Shown: one piece after another, positions 30,490-38,850 of the stretch
Numbering within the stretch: position 1 is the stretch's first letter
Layout: every line of letters begins with the position of its first letter
Source: Polyangiaceae bacterium
GTDB lineage: Bacteria > Myxococcota_A > Polyangia > Polyangiales > Polyangiaceae
DNA length: 39,341 nt
Assembly (NCBI GenBank): GCA_022842465.1
Contig: JALHPN010000069.1
Span: 1-39,341, forward strand
Direction: 5' to 3'
Translations under genes and position numbers: made by a program
Notes under the pieces: generated by a model
Databases searched by the model: none
Told to the model about the DNA's origin: nothing
The model's input: the letters and a program-made list of their open reading frames with translations, nothing else

Positions 30490-30533
30490 CGACGAGGGCG
30501 GCCGGGTGACCGGCGCGCCCTCGTCGCCTTTTT
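30490..30533 (+). terminator. Very strong intrinsic terminator
   Basis: Outer arms CGACGAGGGCG (30490-30500) and its exact complement (30516-30526) continue inward as GCCGG-GTGA-CCGGC (30501-30514) with one bulged G at 30515, giving a 16-bp stem capped by a GNRA-type loop. Five T's follow at 30529-30533. The reverse strand has no T-tract, so it ends plus-strand transcripts. The nearest plus-strand gene upstream stops 2.9 kb earlier, which implies a transcript in between. Confidence 0.9.
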
Positions 30534-30598
30534 GTCTTCTCCGTCCGGGCGGCTTCGACGGTAGCGCCCCGCTCGCGAACCCACGCTAGGATCACCCC

Positions 30599-31804
30599 AT
30601 GCGCCGACCGAGCCGGCCCCCTCACCTCTCGCGGCGCCCAGGAGCGCTCGGGATCCTCGGCTCGGCGGTCGTCCTCGCCCTGCTCGCGGGCTGCAGCGCG
30701 CTCTTCGACCTCGGGGGATACGCCGGCGGCTCGGGCGACGGCTCCCCGCCGAGCCCGACCGACGGCGGCGCGACCGACGGCGGCGCGAGCGTCCCGGCGA
30801 ACGACGGCTCCGTCGCCTGCACCGCCGATCTCGCGAGCGATCCGCAGAACTGCGGAACCTGCGGGCGCGACTGCCTCGGGGGCGGCTGCGTCGCCAGCAC
30901 CTGCACGCCCGTCGTGATCGCGTCGCAGCTCCAGGAGCTCTACTACCTGAGCCGCCACGACACGACGCTGTACGCGGGGGAGAACCGCGCCAACGGCCGG
31001 CTCCTCCGGATCGCGCTCGCGGGAGGCGCCCCCGTGACCGATCTCGGCAACGTCGACGGCGTGTTCGATCTGCACGCGTCGGCGGCGGGCGTCGTCTTCG
31101 TCTCGAGCACCCGGAGCACGGCCGTGCGCTCCTTTCCCGCAAGCGCGACCGGGGCAGGCACGCCCGCCACGCTCGCCACGCTTCCCACTGGCTACAGCGT
31201 GCTCGAAGTCGAGCCCGAGGGGACGAGCACCTGGGTCACTGCGATCGCGGACGCGAACCAGACGCCTCGCGGAAGGCTCCTCCGCGTCCGGTCGAACGGG
31301 ACCGTCGACACGATCGAAGCGATACGCGAGCGGTACGAGGGCCTCCATGTCGACGAGAGCGAGGTCTTCGTGACGACCTGGCTCGACGCCGATACGGTCG
31401 TCGCCTTCTCGCGCGCGACGGGAGCGAAGCGAGTCTCCTATGGCACCGGTACGGGACACCCACGTCGGATCGTGGGTGACGCCACGCACGTGTACATCGC
31501 ATCGTTCGACGACCCGCGTGTGGTCCGCCTCGACAAGAAGAGCGGCGTGCGCGACGTCGTCGCGACCGACCAGGTAGCCCTCGGCCACGCCGACATCCTC
31601 GTCGACGCGACGTACGTCTACTGGACGAACGCGAACGCGGGCACGGTCGAGCGCACCCCCAAGAGCGGCGGGGGCCCCGTCACGACCCTCGCCTCCGGGC
31701 TCGTGCGTCCGAGCGGCCTCGCCCAGGACGACCGCGCGATCTACGTCGCGGTGTACGGCACCCAGGGCAACGCCGACGCGTACGTCGCGCGCATCGCGAA
31801 GTGA
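30599..31804 (+). CDS. Lipoprotein with Cys motif and beta-propeller
   Basis: 401 residues. Basic leader, hydrophobic core and canonical lipobox LAGC (Cys32). A Gly/Ser/Asp/Thr linker leads to the Cys cluster DPQNCGTCGRDCLGGGCV (about 80-97), a motif often seen in myxobacterial surface lipoproteins. The remaining 290 residues are blade-like repeats (LYAGENRANGRLLRIALAGG, VYIASFDDPRVVRLDKKSG, YVYWTNANAGTVERTPKSGG, IYVAVYG), fitting a six- or seven-bladed propeller. No catalytic residues were recognised; likely a binding or scaffold protein at the envelope. It starts 65 bp after the strong terminator, so it has its own promoter, and it converges on the Rhs gene with 19 bp between stops. Confidence 0.85.
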   Translation: MRRPSRPPHLSRRPGALGILGSAVVLALLAGCSALFDLGGYAGGSGDGSPPSPTDGGATDGGASVPANDGSVACTADLASDPQNCGTCGRDCLGGGCVASTCTPVVIASQLQELYYLSRHDTTLYAGENRANGRLLRIALAGGAPVTDLGNVDGVFDLHASAAGVVFVSSTRSTAVRSFPASATGAGTPATLATLPTGYSVLEVEPEGTSTWVTAIADANQTPRGRLLRVRSNGTVDTIEAIRERYEGLHVDESEVFVTTWLDADTVVAFSRATGAKRVSYGTGTGHPRRIVGDATHVYIASFDDPRVVRLDKKSGVRDVVATDQVALGHADILVDATYVYWTNANAGTVERTPKSGGGPVTTLASGLVRPSGLAQDDRAIYVAVYGTQGNADAYVARIAK

Positions 31805-31823
31805 CGCGCAGCCGGCGAGGCCC

Positions 31824-34800
31824 TCAACGGTCGTCTCCGCGCGCGCGGGAGGTGCCGCCAGCGGTCAGGACCGACCTCATGAGCGCCCGCCATTCGGGGT
31901 GCGCGCGCACGTTGCTGCGGTCGATCGTGCCGCTCCAGTGCGCTTGCCGCTCGCCGTTCTGCCCCTGCGACACCTGGTAGGAATAGATCCCGCCCTCGCC
32001 TCGTGCGAAAAAGCGCATCTGGTTGTGCCCCGTGGGGCTCGCAGGGAGCAGGTGCCCGCGCTCCCAGACGCGGCGCGCGTCGCGCGGCTCCGGCGACTTG
32101 TCGTGGTTGGACCGGTAGCCGGGCTCGTTGTGGAGGTCGCGGTAGCCGAAGGGGCTCTGCCCGCGGCGAAGCCGGTCGAGCGCGTCGTGCTGCCAGTCGT
32201 TGAAGAGCTGAGCGAAGGCGCCGCTCATGGCACCGTTCTCGAAGCTGCCGCCGGAGAGCTTCGAGGCGACACCCCCGACCGCGGCGGCGACGAGCGTGCG
32301 TTCGAAGACGCCGCCCGACTCCCCGACGATCGGCGCCCCGAACCCGTGGGCGAACCCGGCGGCGAAGCCGTGGAGGAACTCGCCTCCCTGGAGCACCTGG
32401 GAGACGCCGCTGATGGTCCCGTGGGCGACGCCCTTCGCGAGAGCGCCTCCTACCGGACCGCCGAACGCGCCGCTCCAGTCGATGCCGCCGACGGCGCCGA
32501 ACGCCGCGCCGGTGATGGCCCCGAGGAGCGCTCCCTTCGCCCCGCCGGAGATCGCGCCCGTGATCGCGCCGGCCGTCGCGCCCACGACTACGCCCTGCCA
32601 GAAGGGAGAGAGCGCAGGCAAGAGCTGCGGCGCGACCCACGCGACCACGACGGTGACCACCACGGCCACGACGATGTGGACGACGCGGCGGACGGCCTTC
32701 CAGATCGACTTGAAGAAGTGCCCGCTCGGGTCGATCGTGCTGAGCGGGTTGTTCCCGCCGTACGCGTAGCGGTGGATGCCGTTCACGTCCTCGATCGACT
32801 GGACGACGAGGTCTCCGGAGAGGAACCGTCCGAGCATCGGGTCGTAGACGCGCGCCTTCATGAAGACGACGTCGAGGTCGTCGAGCATCTGGTGGCCGGT
32901 GAAGCCGCGGTCCGTCGTGCGGCCGCGGAGCGCGCCGACGACGTCGTCCTTTCCCGTCGTGAAGCGCCGCTTGCCGTGCGCGTCGTACGAGAGTCGCTGG
33001 ACGACCTCGCCGAGCTTGTTCGTCGCCACGGTCGTCGAGCCGAGGTGGTCGGCGAGGAAGCTCGTCGGCGACGCGTGGGTCTCGACCGTGTCGCCCGGCG
33101 CCGCCAAGCTCCGCTGGACCGCGCGGATGACGCCGCCGACGCGCACGTACGTGCGACGCTCGCGCGTGCCGTCGGACTTCAGCTCGAGTTCGAAGTCGTC
33201 GCCGAAGTAGACGGTGCTCCCGGAGGAGGTCCTCTGCGAGAGGAGCTCGTTCTGATCGTCGTAGCGGAAGTCCACGAACGCGGCGCCAGCCTCGATGCGC
33301 GCGGGCTTGTCGAACGAGGTCCAGGAGAAGGTGCGCTGTCCGTCCGTGAGCGTGTTGCCGTTCGCGTCGTACGTGTACGAGGCGACGGTCGCGCCCGCCT
33401 TCGTCACGCTCGTCACGCGATGCTTCTTCGTCGCGTCGTACGCGTAGGTGCCGAAGTCGCTCTTGGAGAGGAGGTTCCCGCCGTCGTCGTAGGTGAAGGA
33501 CTTCGTCGCGGGGCCGCTCACGCTCGTCAAGCGATCGAGCTCGTCGTAGGTGAACGACTCGGTGAGGCCGGTCACCTTGTCCTTCCGCGACGTCACGTTG
33601 CCCATCGCGTCCAGCGAGAGCTCCGTGTCCTGCGGCGTCTCGCCCGCGCACCCGGACGGGAGCTTCTCGTGGCGGTTCGCGTCTGCGTCGAAGACGCAGC
33701 CCGTCGTGCCTGGCGTGCAGACGGCGGGCACGCACGCGACGCTGTCCTTGCGCGGCGTCTTGATCGCGAGGAGATGCCCGTTGCGCGCGTCGTAGGTGCG
33801 GAACGTGACGAGCCCGTTCTCGAGCGTCTCCTGCGTGACGTTGCCGGAGGCATCGGCGGCGAGCGCACGCCAGACGACCGGCCCGGTCGCGCTGCTGCGC
33901 CGGATCGCGACCGTGTGGCCGGCGGCGTCGTACTCGGGGAGCGCCACGTACCCGTTCGTCGTGAGGATCCCGGGGTGGATGACCGACTTGACCCGCCCGG
34001 TCCCGGCCTCGTAGGCGCGTGACCAGCGCAGCGGGAAGCCGTCCACGAGCTTCGTCTCGGACGTCTCCCGCGCGAGCCCGTCGTAGCCGAGCGTTCGTCG
34101 CGACGTCTCGACGAGGTCCCCGGAGACGCGCTCCGACACGACGGCGACGGCGAGCGCGCCACGGATCGTCTTCCCCCCGGAGACGGCCGTGTCGAAGGTG
34201 AACGTGGTGTCGCGGAGGACGACGCCGGCCCCGCTCTTCTCCACGCGGCGCGTCACGCGGTCGAGCGCGTCGTGGGTGAGCTCGACGATCTCGCCCTTGG
34301 CGTCGACCTCGCGGATCGTGCGCCCGAGGGCGTCGACGGTGAACGTCCGCTTGCCCGTGCTCGGCTCCTCGATGGAGGTCCGCCGTCCGCGCACGTCGTA
34401 GGTCATGCGCGTCGTCGCGCCGAGCGGATCCGTCGAGGCGACGAGCTGACCGTGCGCGTCGTAAGCGTGGGTGAGGGTCGCGTCGCGACCGCCCACGGTC
34501 TCGATGACCTGCGCGAGCTTGTCGTCCACGGTCTCGATCTTGCGCTTGACCGCGCCCCGCGGGTCGACCTCCCGCGTCGTGCGCGCCGTGTACGAGAACG
34601 ACGCGACGCTCCCGTCGGGCCACGTCGCCGAGGTCTCGCGTCCGAGCGCGTCGTAGACGAAGACCACCTCGTGGCGCGCGTCGCCCGCGAAGTACGGGCG
34701 CGACTCCCGGATCTTCACGCCGCGGGCGTCGTAGACCGTGTCGACGTGGACGAGCTTGCCGCCGAAGCCGAGCGTCGTCGTCCGGAGCGGGCGGTCGAGC

Positions 34801-37800
34801 ACGTCCTTCACGACGCGCGTCGTGCCTGCCTCGCTCGTGACGGTGCGGGCGACGAGCGCCGCGCTCGGAGGGTCGCCCGCCGCGGGCGCCTCGTGGAAGC
34901 GGGCGCGTACGCGCCCGTCGGGGAGGGTCTCGCCGATCATGCGTCCGAGCGGGTCGTAGGTCGTCGTCGTGACGAGCGCGTTCGGATCCGTGACCTTCTT
35001 GACGAGCCCGAAGCGGCCGTCCGTCTCGAAGGTCGTCGTGTGCCCGAGGGCGTTCTGCTCGGAGACGACGAACCGCCCGTTCGCGTCCCACGTGCGCGAG
35101 ACCGTGCGCGAGAGCCCGTTCGCGGTCTCCGTCGTCGTCGTGCGATTTCCGAACGCGTCGTGACCATGGGTCTTCGTCGTCGCGAGCGCCGGGCGGTCCG
35201 GCTCGACCGTCTCGGAGACGAGGAGCCCGCGGTCGTCGTAAGAGAACGCCGACGTGCGCGCCGCCGTCGTCGCGCCCGTGCGCGACCGCGTGACCGTCGC
35301 CCGGGTGAGACGGCCGAGGATCCACGTCGCGGGGTCGTGGACGTACGTGTTCGCCGTCACCGACTTCACGATCTCGGCGGGATCGCCTGGCGCGCGGCGC
35401 ATCTCGACGGTCACGGTCCCGGGGAAGTCGTAGGCGTGACCGGCGAGCGTCGTCACCGTGTGCGACACGGCCGAGCCGTCGAGGTCCTTGACCGTCTCTT
35501 CGACCTTGGTGCGCGTGATCACGTACGGCGCGCTCGTGGTCCACGTGGTCGTGTTCCGGGTGGAGCGCACGAGGACGCCGTTCACCCACGTCTCCTCGCG
35601 CCCCGGGGTCCCCGTCACGGGGAAGCCCCCGTGGAACGTCTTGACCGTGACGTGGCCCGTCGACCGGTCCGACGTCGTGATCTTGTGGAAGCCGAGGAAC
35701 CCGCGGCCGCCCTTGTCGACGTTCCCGCCCTCGTAGGCATAGCCGACCGACCGCATCGCGCCGCGGCCGTCGCTCGTGCGGATCTCCTTGACGACCTCGA
35801 CGTCCCGGCCGAGCGGCGTCAGCGCGAACTCGGTCGCGCGCGAGTACAGCGACGAGCCAGCGGTGAGCTTCGCGTAGTCGATCTCGTGCGCCTGACCGAT
35901 CCCGTCGTCGATGCGCGTGACGACGTCGGTGTTGCGACCGACGGCGACGTCCACCCAGAGGTTGCCTGCGCCGTCGACCTCGACGATGTCCAGGAGGCCG
36001 TCCCCGTCGACGTCCGCGGGGATCGGCTTCGCCGGGGCTTGGCAATGGAGCGCGCGGACCATGCCGACGGCGGCGGACCAGGGGGTTCCGCAGTCGGTAC
36101 CGACGGGCACGGTCTGGTGGCAACGCGCGTCCTCGAGGGGCCCGGTGTGGACACCCGACCACCCGCCGTTGACGCGGTACTGCGTCCCTTCGAGCCCCGT
36201 CCCGGGCGGCGGGGGGTGGGACGTGGTGCAGCCGCCGGCGTTGCAGAACTGGGTGTCGCAGACCGTGCGGGACCACTGGCAGCCCTCGTTCCAGGACATG
36301 CACTCTTCCCGGCAGTTCACCTCGGAAGTGGCGTAGTCCATCGACGGCGACCACGCGGTGCTGCCGCCGTCGCCATCGGTGCGATAGGTCTGAGCGTAGT
36401 CGTAGCACGAGCAGTGCTGGCCTCCGCTCTCGCCGCCGGTGTCGTAGCAGGACTGGCCGGTCGTTCGGCCGACGACATGACCCGCCCGGTGACCGCACTC
36501 GTAGCCGGCGTTCGCCGGCGCATAGCCGAGGTCCTGGCAGGCGGTCGCTTCCCAGTGGAGGTCACCGCCCCCGGTGAGCCACGCGCCCGTCGGCGTCAGC
36601 CAGCGCGTGTCGAGGCGGAAGCCCTTCGTCGGGCCCTCGTGCGCGCCGAACACCTGGTCGAGCGCGGGGACGTGGTCGAACCCGGTGCTGTGAGTCCGCG
36701 CGAGGCCGACGCGGATCGAGCCCTCGGCGAACCCGAGGAGGTCGGCCTTGCCGTCACCGTTCAGGTCGACGAACACGTCCTTCTCGGCCGTGCCGGCGTA
36801 GGGCTGCGTGTAGACGAGCTTGTCGCCAGCCGACCAGTACACGTGCGAGACGCCGCTCGCGTCGCGCACGACGAGGTCGGTCGTACCGTCGCCGTTCACG
36901 TCCGTGAACTGCCGCGTCCCGGCGAGGAGCGTGCCCCACCACACCTCCGGCCGGAAGCCGCTGCTCGCCGAGAGCCTGACGAAGGCCTGGTGGTCGCGCA
37001 CCTCGAACAGGTCCGTGCGCCCGTCGGCATCGAAGTCGCCGAACGCGAGCTCGCCCGACGTGCTCGCCCACGTCGTAGGGCCGACGAAGCTCGCGCCGGT
37101 CGAGCGCCAGACGTTGACCGCGCCGCGCTGCACGTCGGCGAGATCCGCGCGGCCATCGCCGTCGAAGTCGCCGACCTGGAAGGCACCGAAGATGTCACCC
37201 CGCCGGCTCCACTCCTGTCTCGGAGCGAAGCCCGAACCCGTGGAGAGCCAGACGAAGATGCGGCCGTCGGTGTACGCCGTGAGCAGATCGCTCTTGCCGT
37301 CCCCGTTCAGGTCCGCGACGACGGGCGTTCGCTGCGGAGGCATGTCGGAGACGACCGACTGCCACGGGCCGAAGCTCGTCCCGTTCGAGAGTCGCCACCA
37401 TCCGCGCCAGTCCCCGTTCCACCACGTGAAGAGATCCGCCCGTCCGTCTCCGTCGAAGTCCCCCGTCAGGAGCCCTCCCTGCCCGTCGCCGCCGAACCAG
37501 CGTCGGTCGTAGCCGAACGAAGGGGCCGACCACGCGAAGCGCGTCGGCGCGAAGCAGACGTTGCCCGTCCCGCACTCGGTCACGGAGAGGAGCCGCGACC
37601 GGCCGCCCGCGGCCCCGGCGTCGTACGCGAGGTCGTAGGTGCGCGCGATCGCCGCCCCGTCCTTGACGACGACACGCTTCACGCGCTGGTAGGGCCGGAA
37701 GAAGTTGCCCGCTTGGAACACGGTCCGCACGTCCGGACGCACCTCGTACACGAGCTGGACGGTCTGCCCGGTCGGCGTGCCATTGGCCCCGAACGACGTG

Positions 37801-38597
37801 AGCAGGGTCGGGTTGGCCGTACTCGTCCCGTTGTTCTCGAAGTAGGCGACGTCGAAGCCGTTCCCGACACGGTCCGTCACCCGGTTCAGGAGCCAGCGGT
37901 GGACGGCGCTGCTCTTCCAACGCTCGACGCGAGAGGTCTCGGTGCCGCCGAGCTGCATGACGCGGCCGTCGCGCGTCCAGACGTCGAACGAGACCGGACC
38001 CCCGTTCGCCGAGCCGCGCGAGACGACCTTCGTGAACGACTCGACCTCCGTGCGGTACTCCGTCCCGTCGGCTCCGTACGCCCCGCTCACGGCGACGAGC
38101 CGTTGCCCGTCGAGGCAGAAGCGGTCCTCGTGATTCCACGAGAGCGAGCCGGGGTCGCCGTCCTGGGCGCGGGTGCGGTTGCACCGCGTGATGCCCGAGA
38201 GGCCCGAGAGCGCGAACCCGACACCGAAGATCCCGTCCGGACCGTCGCTCTTGTACTCGAGCGCAAGCGAAGGCTGCATCCCGCCCGGTCCCGGCGCGAC
38301 GGCGAGCGGAACGGCGTAGCTCGCCTCGCCGAGGCGCGTGACGGTGAGCGAGCCTGTGCTCGTGCCCACGACCGTGGCGCCCGCCGCGGGCATCGCGTCG
38401 TTCGCGCCGAGCCCCTGCGACGTCGCCCCGAACGACTCGGCATCCCCCTCCCCGACGTCGCCGTCGTCCGAGGCGCCGCCGCACGCGACGCCCGACGCGG
38501 CGAGGGCGAGGACGGCGAGCGACGACCGAACGGCGGCGCGAAGCCCGCCCGAGCAGAGCCCCACGAGCAACCCGGGTTTGTCGAAGCGGTGCGACAT
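31824..38597 (-). CDS. SpvB/FG-GAP/Rhs-repeat protein with putative C-terminal toxin
   Basis: 2,257 residues. A secretory leader ends near GVACGG (non-canonical lipobox). Residues about 60-350 match the SpvB/Tc-toxin shell N-terminus (LTVTRLGEASYAVPLAV, PSLALEYKS). About 380-620 are FG-GAP/VCBS calcium-type repeats (GDFDGDGRADL, DLNGDGKSDL, DVNGDGTTDL). A Cys-rich insert (about 680-840) is unusual for the family. Rhs/YD repeats run from about 945 to 1865 and the core ends with DHLGST, YDPMLGRFLSGD and YGGNNPLSTIDPSGH (about 1850-1955). Then come a hydrophobic Gly/Ala-rich segment (1969-2050), a pretoxin-like GGSFENGAMSGAFAQLFND (about 2119-2137) and a 120-residue tip. Rhs shells enclose and deliver such tips. 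The tip has ERGHLLPAS, faintly like a non-specific nuclease motif. GAGGAG precedes the ATG. No adjacent immunity gene was found. Confidence 0.93.
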   Translation of the reverse strand: MSHRFDKPGLLVGLCSGGLRAAVRSSLAVLALAASGVACGGASDDGDVGEGDAESFGATSQGLGANDAMPAAGATVVGTSTGSLTVTRLGEASYAVPLAVAPGPGGMQPSLALEYKSDGPDGIFGVGFALSGLSGITRCNRTRAQDGDPGSLSWNHEDRFCLDGQRLVAVSGAYGADGTEYRTEVESFTKVVSRGSANGGPVSFDVWTRDGRVMQLGGTETSRVERWKSSAVHRWLLNRVTDRVGNGFDVAYFENNGTSTANPTLLTSFGANGTPTGQTVQLVYEVRPDVRTVFQAGNFFRPYQRVKRVVVKDGAAIARTYDLAYDAGAAGGRSRLLSVTECGTGNVCFAPTRFAWSAPSFGYDRRWFGGDGQGGLLTGDFDGDGRADLFTWWNGDWRGWWRLSNGTSFGPWQSVVSDMPPQRTPVVADLNGDGKSDLLTAYTDGRIFVWLSTGSGFAPRQEWSRRGDIFGAFQVGDFDGDGRADLADVQRGAVNVWRSTGASFVGPTTWASTSGELAFGDFDADGRTDLFEVRDHQAFVRLSASSGFRPEVWWGTLLAGTRQFTDVNGDGTTDLVVRDASGVSHVYWSAGDKLVYTQPYAGTAEKDVFVDLNGDGKADLLGFAEGSIRVGLARTHSTGFDHVPALDQVFGAHEGPTKGFRLDTRWLTPTGAWLTGGGDLHWEATACQDLGYAPANAGYECGHRAGHVVGRTTGQSCYDTGGESGGQHCSCYDYAQTYRTDGDGGSTAWSPSMDYATSEVNCREECMSWNEGCQWSRTVCDTQFCNAGGCTTSHPPPPGTGLEGTQYRVNGGWSGVHTGPLEDARCHQTVPVGTDCGTPWSAAVGMVRALHCQAPAKPIPADVDGDGLLDIVEVDGAGNLWVDVAVGRNTDVVTRIDDGIGQAHEIDYAKLTAGSSLYSRATEFALTPLGRDVEVVKEIRTSDGRGAMRSVGYAYEGGNVDKGGRGFLGFHKITTSDRSTGHVTVKTFHGGFPVTGTPGREETWVNGVLVRSTRNTTTWTTSAPYVITRTKVEETVKDLDGSAVSHTVTTLAGHAYDFPGTVTVEMRRAPGDPAEIVKSVTANTYVHDPATWILGRLTRATVTRSRTGATTAARTSAFSYDDRGLLVSETVEPDRPALATTKTHGHDAFGNRTTTTETANGLSRTVSRTWDANGRFVVSEQNALGHTTTFETDGRFGLVKKVTDPNALVTTTTYDPLGRMIGETLPDGRVRARFHEAPAAGDPPSAALVARTVTSEAGTTRVVKDVLDRPLRTTTLGFGGKLVHVDTVYDARGVKIRESRPYFAGDARHEVVFVYDALGRETSATWPDGSVASFSYTARTTREVDPRGAVKRKIETVDDKLAQVIETVGGRDATLTHAYDAHGQLVASTDPLGATTRMTYDVRGRRTSIEEPSTGKRTFTVDALGRTIREVDAKGEIVELTHDALDRVTRRVEKSGAGVVLRDTTFTFDTAVSGGKTIRGALAVAVVSERVSGDLVETSRRTLGYDGLARETSETKLVDGFPLRWSRAYEAGTGRVKSVIHPGILTTNGYVALPEYDAAGHTVAIRRSSATGPVVWRALAADASGNVTQETLENGLVTFRTYDARNGHLLAIKTPRKDSVACVPAVCTPGTTGCVFDADANRHEKLPSGCAGETPQDTELSLDAMGNVTSRKDKVTGLTESFTYDELDRLTSVSGPATKSFTYDDGGNLLSKSDFGTYAYDATKKHRVTSVTKAGATVASYTYDANGNTLTDGQRTFSWTSFDKPARIEAGAAFVDFRYDDQNELLSQRTSSGSTVYFGDDFELELKSDGTRERRTYVRVGGVIRAVQRSLAAPGDTVETHASPTSFLADHLGSTTVATNKLGEVVQRLSYDAHGKRRFTTGKDDVVGALRGRTTDRGFTGHQMLDDLDVVFMKARVYDPMLGRFLSGDLVVQSIEDVNGIHRYAYGGNNPLSTIDPSGHFFKSIWKAVRRVVHIVVAVVVTVVVAWVAPQLLPALSPFWQGVVVGATAGAITGAISGGAKGALLGAITGAAFGAVGGIDWSGAFGGPVGGALAKGVAHGTISGVSQVLQGGEFLHGFAAGFAHGFGAPIVGESGGVFERTLVAAAVGGVASKLSGGSFENGAMSGAFAQLFNDWQHDALDRLRRGQSPFGYRDLHNEPGYRSNHDKSPEPRDARRVWERGHLLPASPTGHNQMRFFARGEGGIYSYQVSQGQNGERQAHWSGTIDRSNVRAHPEWRALMRSVLTAGGTSRARGDDR

Positions 38598-38850
38598 CGT
38601 CTCCTCGCTTCAGCACGGCGCGTGCCGGGCTCGGCTCCGCAGCGACGCACCGATCGGCTTCACGCGGCGTGCACCGGAGCTCGCGAACGTGCACGCGACG
38701 TGAAGGCCCGGGTGTCGGCGAGGGGCGCCGTCGCGCCGCCGTGGCCGGACGGAAGGCCCGCGGGACGGACTCTGCAAGCGGGCCCGAGCCCGAAGCGCGG
38801 CGGCGCGAGCAACGTGACAAGCGGCGCCACCAGGGGTTAGGGTCTCCGCG

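Larger units (their letters stand above)
28093..30533 (+). ncRNA. Candidate large structured noncoding RNA
   Basis: About 2.4 kb without a convincing gene: all frames on both strands are partly open, encode Arg/Pro/Ser-rich shadows and lack the codon pattern of the neighbours. Perfect or near-perfect hairpins are dense. Examples: 28376-28403 (8-bp stem plus flanking pairs), CAGGA-GTAA-TCCTG (28439-28452), 28556-28580, GCGTACGC arms at 28639-28662, GGTTC/GAACC (28828-28866) enclosing CCGGG-GAAA-CCCGG (28846-28859), 28891-28917, a C(TTCG)G-capped stem (28921-28944), CCTC-GAAA-GAGG (29296-29307), a 9-bp stem (29371-29394), 7-bp arms (29639-29658) and CGCGGC-GCAA-GCCGCG (29705-29720). Several loops are GNRA and one is UUCG, as in structured RNAs. 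A strong plus-strand terminator ends it; the 5' end is only a guess from a promoter-like site. No match to tmRNA, RNase P, SRP, 6S or rRNA was recognised. Confidence 0.55.

Noticed and set aside
28093..30533. Group II or group I intron as the explanation
   Set aside because: No domain V-like sequence, no reverse-transcriptase/maturase motif such as YADD in any frame, and no interrupted exon gene at either side. A highly divergent intron cannot be excluded.
34272..38840. 1,522-residue plus-strand frame and 1,585-residue minus-strand alternative frame (31741-36498) across the Rhs gene
   Set aside because: Both are out-of-frame shadows of the Rhs gene with Arg-rich low-complexity translations; the Rhs frame has complete repeats and domains.
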